DNA of 47,457 nt from HGM11368 sp051883415 (GTDB lineage: Bacteria > Bacillota > Clostridia > Christensenellales > UBA3700): assembly GCA_051883415.1 (NCBI GenBank), contig JBJETR010000030.1:1-47457 (forward strand), given 5' to 3'. Position 1 is the stretch's first letter. Each line of letters starts with the position of its first letter. Of the stretch, positions 1-6,409 are shown piece by piece. A program made the translations under genes and the position numbers. The notes below the pieces were generated by a model, which worked only from the letters and a program-made list of their open reading frames with translations, was not told where the DNA came from and ran no database searches.

Positions 1-120
1 TTCGACAACTGCGACCTCACCATACACGATATGGTGGTCATCAAACAGACTATATGCAATATCATTCCTACGATGCTACACAAGCGTATAGATTACAACA
101 AAGCCAAGGACAGAAGATAA
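1..120 (+). CDS. pgpH: C-terminal end of PgpH-like 7TM-HD family cyclic-di-AMP phosphodiesterase (partial)
   Basis: Frame 1 is open from the window edge to TAA at 118-120 and gives 39 residues. These include a CDLTIHDM stretch and end in HKRIDYNKAKDRR. This resembles the extreme C-terminus of YqfF/PgpH proteins (typically ECDLTxxDL, then a segment ending H-x-RIEY), in which an extracellular region and seven membrane helices precede a cytoplasmic HD phosphodiesterase domain that cleaves c-di-AMP. The HD motif itself lies outside the window. The gene order yqfF–ybeY–era is classical in Firmicutes and supports the call. The stop codon overlaps the next start by one base (TAATG), so the two genes are probably translationally coupled. 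Confidence is limited by the short fragment. Confidence 0.7.
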   Translation, partial: FDNCDLTIHDMVVIKQTICNIIPTMLHKRIDYNKAKDRR

Positions 121-599
121 TGCCGATAGAATTGTATGACGATGTAAATTCGAATATAGACAAGAGCTTCGTGGACAAAATTTTTTATGCCACACTAAAG
201 CACTTCGGCATAATAGACGAGGTGGAAGTAGAGATAAACATAGTCGACGAAGACACGATAAAAGAGGTCAACAAAACTACTCGTCAAATAGAAAAAGTGA
301 CAGACGTATTGAGTTTTCCCACTCTAAATCACCCTTTGCCGTATAATAAAGACGAGCATTTAGACGACGTAAATCCCGACACGGGCAACGTGATGTTAGG
401 GGAATTGTTGCTGTGTGAAAAAAGGGCAAAAGAGCAAGCCGAGGAATACGGACACAGTTACGAGAGGGAGTGCGGTTATCTGGTGTTGCACGGTTTGTTG
501 CATTTGCTCGGCTTCGACCATATACAAGAAGAAGATAAGGTCGAGATGAGAAAGCATGAAGAAGAAATTTTGAATAGTTTAGGAATAGTGAGAGGATAA
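120..599 (+). CDS. ybeY: Endoribonuclease YbeY (rRNA maturation factor)
   Basis: 159 residues. YbeY is a metal-dependent endoribonuclease needed for 16S rRNA 3'-end maturation and 70S quality control. The zinc-binding signature appears as HGLLHLLGFDH near residues 123-133, matching the family H-x3-H-x5-H pattern. Upstream are the conserved TDVLSFP stretch (residues ~83-89) and a GELLLC segment. The start at 120 is chosen because the upstream pgpH frame ends in TAA at 118-120 and shares one base with this ATG. An in-frame ATG at 54 would add 22 residues, but it lies inside pgpH and those residues are unlike the family. The next gene, era, starts one base after the stop. Confidence 0.95.
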   Translation: MPIELYDDVNSNIDKSFVDKIFYATLKHFGIIDEVEVEINIVDEDTIKEVNKTTRQIEKVTDVLSFPTLNHPLPYNKDEHLDDVNPDTGNVMLGELLLCEKRAKEQAEEYGHSYERECGYLVLHGLLHLLGFDHIQEEDKVEMRKHEEEILNSLGIVRG

Positions 600-600
600 A

Positions 601-1491
601 ATGAAATCGGGATTCGTATCGGTGGTGGGTAAGCCTAACGTAGGTAAGTCCACTCTAATAAACACGTTGGTGGGAGAAAAGGTATCCATCGTAAGTTGGA
701 AACCTCAAACTACCAGAGATAAAATTTTGGGCATAGTCAACGGTGACGATTATCAAGTCGTTTTGGCGGATTGCCCGGGTATTCATACACCGAAAAACGC
801 ACTAAGCGAGTATATGATGAAGTCGGTGGGTAGTGCGGTAGAAGGCGTGGACGCTTATATCTACGTGCTTGCGTGTAATAAAAAAATCGACGACGTCGAT
901 ATGCAATATATCAATAAATTTGCAGGTAGCGGAATACCGCTGTTTATCGTCATCAACAAGTGCGACGAGGTGAAGCCCGAAGCCATCGGACAAAAAATCG
1001 ACAGCCTAAAAAACCTGCAAAACGTCAAAGCGATAATTCCCGTCAGCGCATTGACGGGCAAAAACTGCGACGTGTTGATGAGAGAGTTGGTTGACGTTTT
1101 GCCCGAAGGTGTGGCGTATTACGATACCGATTCTTATACCGACAAGACTATTAGATTTATGGTAGGGGAGATAGTGAGAGAGAAGGCGTTGCGCTTGCTC
1201 GGCGACGAAATCCCTTACGGAATATGTGTGGCTGTCAATAGATACGAAGTGCGTGAAGACGGCTTGGTGAGCATAGACGCCGATATCGTGTGCGAAAAAC
1301 AAGCCCATAAGTCTATCGTCATAGGTAAGGGCGGTAGTATGATAAAGAAAATATCTACCATGGCTCGCCAAGATATAGAAAAACTCGTCGACTCCAAAGT
1401 CTATCTCAACCTCTTCGTCAAAGTCAAAGAGAATTGGCGTGATAGTGCTAGTTTGGTGGGGTTGATGGGGTATAATATTAAAGATATCTGA
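601..1491 (+). CDS. era: GTPase Era, ribosome assembly factor
   Basis: 296 residues, the usual Era length. Era binds the 3' end of 16S rRNA and couples GTP hydrolysis to 30S maturation. Visible motifs are the G1 P-loop GKPNVGKST (about residues 10-18), switch-I threonines in TTRDK, a G3 motif DCPG (normally DTPG), G4 NKCD (about residues 119-122) and G5 SALTGK. The C-terminal KH domain carries VIGKGGSMIKKI (GKGG loop), which binds rRNA. It begins one base after the ybeY stop, and GAGAGGA upstream can act as ribosome binding site. Immediately after the stop codon the sequence enters a palindromic repeat, so any downstream operon continuation to yqzL/recO has been separated by about 0.9 kb. Confidence 0.97.
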   Translation: MKSGFVSVVGKPNVGKSTLINTLVGEKVSIVSWKPQTTRDKILGIVNGDDYQVVLADCPGIHTPKNALSEYMMKSVGSAVEGVDAYIYVLACNKKIDDVDMQYINKFAGSGIPLFIVINKCDEVKPEAIGQKIDSLKNLQNVKAIIPVSALTGKNCDVLMRELVDVLPEGVAYYDTDSYTDKTIRFMVGEIVREKALRLLGDEIPYGICVAVNRYEVREDGLVSIDADIVCEKQAHKSIVIGKGGSMIKKISTMARQDIEKLVDSKVYLNLFVKVKENWRDSASLVGLMGYNIKDI

Positions 1492-1590
1492 TTTGACGGC
1501 GGATATGCTTCGCAATACTGCGTCGGTATAGTACGCTCGCTTCGATAAAATCACCGCTTCCCTCGACTAACGCGCATCTCCACCGTCAAA
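1492..1590. repeat. Type A palindromic element, copy 1 (after era stop)
   Basis: A 99-bp element that begins at the base after the era stop codon. Its ends are inverted repeats (TTTGACGGCGGA and TCCACCGTCAAA, 11 of 12 paired). The internal part (GTACGCTCGCTTCGATAAA) recurs near 18110. It belongs to the same family as 1914-2037, 15814-15938, 16345-16467, 17924-18049 and 18356-18478. Confidence 0.8.
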
Positions 1591-1617
1591 TGTTGGTATG
1601 GCAAAGCATAACAAAGC

Positions 1618-1725
1618 AGATATGCCGTGAGACAACCCTTCCACCGCTACCGCGGTCCCCCTTCCCTTACACAGGGACGGCTTTAATTGGATAGAGATTG
1701 CCACGCTCCACTTCGTTTTGCTCGC
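1618..1725. repeat. Type B interspersed repeat, copy 1 (108 bp)
   Basis: This 108-bp stretch recurs at 2059-2166 with one visible mismatch (position 1650, C versus T). It starts with a type A right end (ATATGCCGTGAG). It continues through a mini-hairpin ACCGC-TACC-GCGGT, a pyrimidine-rich block and GGATAGAGATTGCCACGC. Related pieces occur near 18219 and 21911. A stop-free minus-strand frame crosses it, but it looks like a non-coding mosaic repeat. Confidence 0.85.
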
Positions 1726-1913
1726 AATGACATAATGGCGTTTCTCATTGCTATAACAAAATGTGCTGGGTACAATGACAAGGTAGGGCAATCCCTCAGT
1801 TTCGGCATAGCTGGCTTGCTCACGGTGTAGATACAAGCAAGACAAGGAGAGTGAGGACGACGTGAGGGAGCATACTTATCTCGATTCGTAATAAGTAACT
1901 AAGTAGTAATACT
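1726..1913. repeat. Degenerate type B/type A repeat remnants
   Basis: This is a gene-free stretch. It contains GGTAGGGCAATCCCTCAG, the opening phrase of type B modules seen at 2182 and 18507. It is followed by a diverged type A-like core (GCAAGACAAGGAGAGTGAGGA, GGAGCATACTTAT) that resembles the element in 16345-16467. No protein with family character is visible on either strand. Confidence 0.5.
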
Positions 1914-2037
1914 CTCACGGCATAGGTGCGAGTTAGGCACGAAGACTGCGGATTTGGTGTGGGGAGCGTACTAGGCGTACGTGACCTACGCCAAAACGTA
2001 AAGTCGACAAAGCATAACGACACAGATATGCCGTGAG
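1914..2037. repeat. Type A palindromic element, copy 2
   Basis: 124 bp with perfect 11-bp inverted ends, CTCACGGCATA and TATGCCGTGAG. It shares the family phrases GGTGCGAGTTAG, GGAGCGTACT, GGCGTACGTGACC, CGACAAAGCATAACGAC and CAGATATGCCG. The outermost bases differ from the TTTGACGG ends of other copies, and both arms differ together. That is the compensatory pattern expected if pairing of the ends matters. Confidence 0.85.
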
Positions 2038-2058
2038 TGCGACACAGTATTGCGATAA

Positions 2059-2280
2059 AGATATGCCGTGAGACAACCCTTCCACCGCTACTGCGGTCCC
2101 CCTTCCCTTACACAGGGACGGCTTTAATTGGATAGAGATTGCCACGCTCCACTTCGTTTTGCTCGCTCTGAATGACAACATAGGGCAATCCCTCAGTCCG
2201 CAAAGCGGACAGCTCCCTTTGCACAAAGGAGCCAATAAGCGGTTGAGATTCCCATGCCTAAAGTCTCGGAATGACATAAC
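2059..2280. repeat. Type B interspersed repeat, copy 2, plus adjoining module
   Basis: 2059-2166 repeats 1618-1725 almost exactly. It is followed by a module with GGGCAATCCCTCA, a hairpin GTCCGC-AAA-GCGGAC (2196-2210), CTCCCTTTGCACAAAGGAGCC and GATTCCCATGCC. Similar modules at 16550-16600 and 18507-18660 carry different but still complementary stems around the same AAA loop. From 2281 to 2395 I see only AT-rich spacer that presumably carries the promoter for yqzL. Confidence 0.8.
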
Positions 2281-2395
2281 GATGTTGTCACACGTTTCGT
2301 CGAAAGGGTAAGATATTACCGCAACTAAAAAAATAATTGATACTTGGCGTATATATTCTTCCTATTTGCTCACAACATAGACAAGGGGAGGAACT

Positions 2396-2497
2396 ATGTC
2401 GGATATACAAGATACGTTGTGGAAGTTGTTTGAAAGTACTGGACAAGTCAATTATTATCTTATGTACAATGCGATTAGCAAAGAAGATAAGCGATAA
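2396..2497 (+). CDS. yqzL: YqzL-like microprotein (33 aa)
   Basis: This short ORF reads MSDIQDTLWKLFESTG, then QVNYYLMYNAISKEDKR. A strong ribosome binding site (AGGGGAGGA, ending about 5 nt before the ATG) precedes it. The pattern of a tryptophan, a hydrophobic-x-S/E-x-TGxxxxYLxY run and a charged tail matches the small YqzL family (about 45 aa in Bacillus), which sits between era and recO. Position between era and recO here agrees. Its function is not established. This copy is a little shorter than the Bacillus protein and is separated from era by the repeat block. The family assignment is from memory of the family pattern. Confidence 0.75.
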   Translation: MSDIQDTLWKLFESTGQVNYYLMYNAISKEDKR

Positions 2498-2709
2498 AAT
2501 ATGCTAATATATCTAATCAAAAATTTCATAGTATTAACCATGTAATTAGACTAGAAGACGCCTTAATATGAGAAACGAAATAGTTACGAAAAATTATCTT
2601 GGTTATTAGATGAAAAGTAAAGATTGTTGGATAAAAAGTTGGAATATTTTGCAAATATCGTAGTTGCTATATGCAAATAAAATGTCGATAATCGCAAATC
2701 AGGAGACGT

Positions 2710-3246
2710 ATGGAATATTTTGACGCGGATTGCTTGTGTTTGAGAGCAACCGACTATAAGGACAACGACAAGTTGCTAACCCTATACGCACCGGAGAAGG
2801 GCAAGATTTTTGCTGTTGCCAAGGGATGTAAATCACCTAAAGCAAAGTTGAAATATGCCACTTCTCCTCTTTGCTTTGGTCATTATAATTTTTCTGTCAA
2901 AAACGGTAGATTTACTTTGATTGGTTGCGACTGCTACGATAGCTTCTTCGATATGAGTCAAGACATAGAAAAGTATTGCGTTGCAATGACTGTGGTGGAG
3001 ACGTTGGATAAAACTCAAATGGAAGGGCAATACGACCACGAGGTGTACGTACATAGTCTTCAGACCTTGCAAAACCTAAAAAGCAGCGTGGGTAATTGCG
3101 AGGACGAAGCGAGAGAATTTTTGAAAAAGACATTGGAATTGTCGGGCTATAAATGCGACGCAAAAGACCTAAGGTCTACGTATCACGTATTTGTAAGAGA
3201 GTTTGGAGTCAAACTCAATTCTTTAGAGATGCTAATCAATCTGTAA
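2710..3246 (+). CDS. recO: DNA repair protein RecO, short form
   Basis: 178 residues against about 240-250 for typical RecO. The N-terminal half (residues 1-80) has the OB-fold pattern DCLCLRATDYKDNDKLLTLYAPEKGKIFAVAKGCKSPKAK (given as the region 6-46), including the basic KGCKSPKAK loop. The C-terminal helical part is compressed. The family's zinc-binding four-cysteine cluster after LLGY is missing: LELSGYKCD is followed almost directly by the terminal helix. RecO anneals ssDNA and loads RecA with RecR/RecF. The start has AGGAGACGT just upstream. Position after era/yqzL supports identity. The shortness is natural-looking because the ORF ends cleanly before a terminator hairpin. Confidence 0.85.
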   Translation: MEYFDADCLCLRATDYKDNDKLLTLYAPEKGKIFAVAKGCKSPKAKLKYATSPLCFGHYNFSVKNGRFTLIGCDCYDSFFDMSQDIEKYCVAMTVVETLDKTQMEGQYDHEVYVHSLQTLQNLKSSVGNCEDEAREFLKKTLELSGYKCDAKDLRSTYHVFVREFGVKLNSLEMLINL

Positions 3247-3258
3247 GTATATTATATG

Positions 3259-3290
3259 AAATTGTAAAAGGAATTTTTACAATTTTTTCT
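3259..3290 (+). terminator. Rho-independent terminator after recO
   Basis: An 11-bp stem AAATTGTAAAA / TTTTACAATTT with loop GGAAT (3259-3285) is followed by a T-rich run. It is AT-rich and therefore a moderate-strength hairpin. It separates recO from ppdK. Confidence 0.6.
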
Positions 3291-3318
3291 ATTTAATTAA
3301 AAATTATATAAATAAGTC

Positions 3319-3347
3319 TTGAAAAAAATATTTTTTTCTTGTAATAT
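3319..3347 (+). promoter_or_regulatory. Sigma-A type promoter for ppdK
   Basis: TTGAAA at 3319-3324, a 17-bp spacer and TAATAT at 3342-3347. This predicts a start near 3354 and a leader of about 70 nt before the ppdK ATG at 3424. Confidence 0.55.
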
Positions 3348-3423
3348 GTAGTTGTATAGCAATCTATATGACTTGAAGTCTATACGTGAAGAGAAAACAA
3401 TGATTATATATAAGGAGGCTATT

Positions 3424-6087
3424 ATGGCAAAATATGTTTACCTTTTCAAAGAGGCAGACGGAGACAACAAAGCGTTGTTCGGCGGTAAGGGTGCAAACCT
3501 TGCTAAGATGACGTCTTGGGGTATGCCTGTACCACAAGGCTTTACGATAACGACCGAAGCGTGCACCAAGTATTATGACGACGGGGAAACTATCGTAGAC
3601 AGCGTGGTTGAAGAAATCTTCGACGCATTGGCAAAGGTTGAGGCTGACGCAGGTAAGAAGTTCGGCGACGAAGAAAATCCATTCCTCGTATCGGTAAGAA
3701 GTGGTGCAAGAGCATCAATGCCGGGCATGATGGATACCATTCTCAATCTCGGACTCAACGACGTATCGGTAAAAGGTCTTGCAAAGAAGACCGGCAACCC
3801 AAGATTTGCTTACGACTGCTACAGAAGATTTATTCAAATGTTCTCGGACGTAGTTATGGGCTCTTCTAAGTCGTCCTTTGAAAAGATTATCGACGAGCTC
3901 AAGGAGGCTAAGGGCGTAAAACTCGACACCGAGCTTACCGCAGAGGACTTGCAAGAGCTTATCGCTAAATTTAAGCAATTCTACAAAGAAGACCAAGGTC
4001 AAGAGTTCCCTCAAGATCCTAAGGTGCAACTTATCGAAGCAGTTAAGGCGGTATTCCGTAGCTGGAACAACCCAAGAGCTATCGTATATCGTCGTATGAA
4101 CGATATCCCTGGTAGCTGGGGTACCGCGGTAAACGTACAATCGATGGTGTTCGGTAACATGGGCGAAACCTCCGGTACCGGCGTTGCATTTACCAGAGAT
4201 CCTTCGACGGGCGAAAAGAGATTGTACGGCGAATATCTTATGAACGCTCAAGGCGAGGACGTGGTTGCAGGTATCCGTACCCCTATGACCATCGACCACT
4301 TGGCTCAAACTAACAAAGCCGTATACGAGCAGTTCGTTGCCATTGCCAACAGACTCGAAAAAGAAAATAAAGATATGCAAGATATGGAATTTACCATCGA
4401 AGAGGGCAGACTCTATATGTTGCAGACTCGTAACGGCAAGCGTACCGCAAGAGCTGCTATCAAGATTGCTTGCGACCTCGTAGACGAGGGTATGATTACC
4501 GAAAAAGAGGCTTTGCTCAAGATTGAACCAAAACAACTCGACGCATTGCTCCACCCACAATTCAACGCAAAAGCATTGAAGAGCGCAAAGCCTATCGCTA
4601 CGGGCTTGCCTGCTTCTCCTGGTGCTGCTTGCGGTAAGATTTCTTTCACTGCAGAAGAAGCAGTTGAGAGAGCGGCTGCCGGCGAAAAGGTAGTTTTGGT
4701 TAGACTCGAGACCTCTCCTGAGGATATCGAAGGTATGTATGCCGCTCAAGGCGTTTTGACTGCTCGTGGCGGTATGACCTCTCACGCAGCCGTGGTTGCT
4801 CGTGGTATGGGCGCTTGCTGCGTTGCGGGTTGCTCCAACCTCAAGATTGACGAAGAAAACAAGATTTTGTACATAGACGGCGTCAAGTATACCACCGAGG
4901 ATTACCTCTCTTTGGACGGCTCTACGGGTAACGTTTACGGCACCAAGATCGAGACCGAAGAGGCTAGCGTAAGCGGTGACTTCGCAAGAATTATGGAATG
5001 GTCCGACAAGTATAGAGCACTCAAGGTAAGAACCAACGCCGACAACCCAACCGACGCTGCAGTTGCAGTTAAGTTTGGCGCAGAAGGTATCGGTCTATGC
5101 CGTACCGAGCATATGTTCTTCGCCGAGGATAGAATCCCTGCAATAAGAGAGATGATCGTGTCCAAGACCGAAGAGGCAAGAAGAAAGGCTCTCGCTAAAC
5201 TCTTGCCTATGCAAAGAGAAGACTTCATAGGTATCTATGAGGCTATGGCAGGTAGACCTGTTACTATCCGTTTCCTCGATCCACCTCTCCATGAGTTCGT
5301 ACCACATAAGGACGAAGAAATCCAAGAGCTCGCTAACAATATGGGTATGAGCTTCGAGGAACTCAAAGAAGTCGTTGAAGGCTTGAAAGAGTTTAACCCA
5401 ATGATGGGACATCGTGGTTGCCGTCTTAGCGTAACTTATCCTGAGATTGCCGAGATGCAAACTCAAGCCGTTATCGAAGCTGCTATCGCAGTAAGCAAGA
5501 AAGGTATCAACGTCGTTCCTGAGATTATGATTCCGCTTGTTGGCGAAGTGAAGGAATTGAAGTACGTCAAAGACGTGGTTGTCAAGACCGCAGAGAAAAT
5601 CCTTGCCGACAACAACACCACTATGGAATACCATATCGGTACCATGATTGAGATTCCAAGAGCAGCTTTGACTGCGGATGAAATTGCTAAAGAGGCTGAG
5701 TTCTTCTCATTCGGTACCAACGACCTCACGCAAATGACATTTGGTTTCTCAAGAGACGATGCGGGCAAGTTCCTTGGTGAATACTATGACAAGAAGATTT
5801 TTGAGTCCGATCCATTCGCAAGACTTGACCAAATCGGCGTAGGCAAACTTGTCAAGATTGCTATCGACGGAGGTAAATCTACTCGTCCTAATATCAAACT
5901 CGGTATCTGCGGTGAGCACGGCGGAGATCCTTCGACTATCGAATTCTGCCACAACGTAGGTCTCACTTACGTATCTTGCTCGCCTTACCGTGTGCCTATC
6001 GCAAGATTGGCTGCAGCTCAAGCAAATATCATCAACCCAAGAATCAAACCAGAGGGTATGGCAACGAGATATTTGCAAGAAAACTAA
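3424..6087 (+). CDS. ppdK: Pyruvate, phosphate dikinase
   Basis: 887 residues, close to the 874-890 usual for the enzyme. It interconverts pyruvate + ATP + Pi and PEP + AMP + PPi. In anaerobic Clostridia it often works glycolytically with PPi. The N-terminal ATP-grasp domain shows GGKGANLAKM (residues ~20-29) and SVRSGARASMPGMMDT (~90-105). The central swivelling domain has GGMTSHAAVVARGMG with phospho-carrier His454 and the regulatory Thr452. The C-terminal PEP/pyruvate barrel ends with LGICGEHGGDP, containing the catalytic Cys. The start at 3424 is preferred because AAGGAGG lies 6 nt upstream. An ATG-type start at 3352 would add a tail unlike the family. It is transcribed alone, with a promoter and a terminator. 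Codons are those of a highly expressed gene. Confidence 0.98.
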   Translation: MAKYVYLFKEADGDNKALFGGKGANLAKMTSWGMPVPQGFTITTEACTKYYDDGETIVDSVVEEIFDALAKVEADAGKKFGDEENPFLVSVRSGARASMPGMMDTILNLGLNDVSVKGLAKKTGNPRFAYDCYRRFIQMFSDVVMGSSKSSFEKIIDELKEAKGVKLDTELTAEDLQELIAKFKQFYKEDQGQEFPQDPKVQLIEAVKAVFRSWNNPRAIVYRRMNDIPGSWGTAVNVQSMVFGNMGETSGTGVAFTRDPSTGEKRLYGEYLMNAQGEDVVAGIRTPMTIDHLAQTNKAVYEQFVAIANRLEKENKDMQDMEFTIEEGRLYMLQTRNGKRTARAAIKIACDLVDEGMITEKEALLKIEPKQLDALLHPQFNAKALKSAKPIATGLPASPGAACGKISFTAEEAVERAAAGEKVVLVRLETSPEDIEGMYAAQGVLTARGGMTSHAAVVARGMGACCVAGCSNLKIDEENKILYIDGVKYTTEDYLSLDGSTGNVYGTKIETEEASVSGDFARIMEWSDKYRALKVRTNADNPTDAAVAVKFGAEGIGLCRTEHMFFAEDRIPAIREMIVSKTEEARRKALAKLLPMQREDFIGIYEAMAGRPVTIRFLDPPLHEFVPHKDEEIQELANNMGMSFEELKEVVEGLKEFNPMMGHRGCRLSVTYPEIAEMQTQAVIEAAIAVSKKGINVVPEIMIPLVGEVKELKYVKDVVVKTAEKILADNNTTMEYHIGTMIEIPRAALTADEIAKEAEFFSFGTNDLTQMTFGFSRDDAGKFLGEYYDKKIFESDPFARLDQIGVGKLVKIAIDGGKSTRPNIKLGICGEHGGDPSTIEFCHNVGLTYVSCSPYRVPIARLAAAQANIINPRIKPEGMATRYLQEN

Positions 6088-6114
6088 ATAGAGGTTGACA
6101 AAAACCTATAAATC

Positions 6115-6147
6115 AAAAACCGAAACTCTTTCGAGTTTCGGTTTTTT
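6115..6147 (+). terminator. Rho-independent terminator after ppdK
   Basis: A 14-bp stem AAAAACCGAAACTC / GAGTTTCGGTTTTT with a TTTC loop ends in a T run. It lies 28 nt after the ppdK stop. The next 260 bp (6148-6409) are very AT-rich, with no gene visible. Confidence 0.92.
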
Positions 6148-6409
6148 GATAAGTTTTGAATTTAAATAAAATTATGTTTATTGTCAAATAATTTAGTTAA
6201 GTCGCGTTTGGGTATATCAATTAGCGTTTGTTAATAAATATATTGAAAATTAAAATAAGATGTTGTAAAATATAATTAAAATTCATATATCTAAATGATT
6301 ATCTATTGTGAATTGAAAAGCTTAGAGATAATGATTTTGTGTTAATGCAAAAAATGAATTATAAGTATATGAAGTAAAGATTTGTTCTGTGCATATAAAG
6401 GAGTGCATT

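Noticed and set aside
1006..1554. 182-residue minus-strand ORF opposite era
   Set aside because: Antisense shadow of era, with no ribosome binding site or recognizable domain.
1567..2277. Minus-strand ORFs reading phrases like LCKGRGTAVAVEGL
   Set aside because: They run through type B repeats that recur between genes, and their frames break in other copies by indels. This is non-coding repeat DNA.
3715..4785. A 356-residue minus-strand ORF opposite ppdK
   Set aside because: It is entirely antisense to a strongly coded ppdK, has no family pattern or ribosome binding site, and reflects ppdK codon bias.
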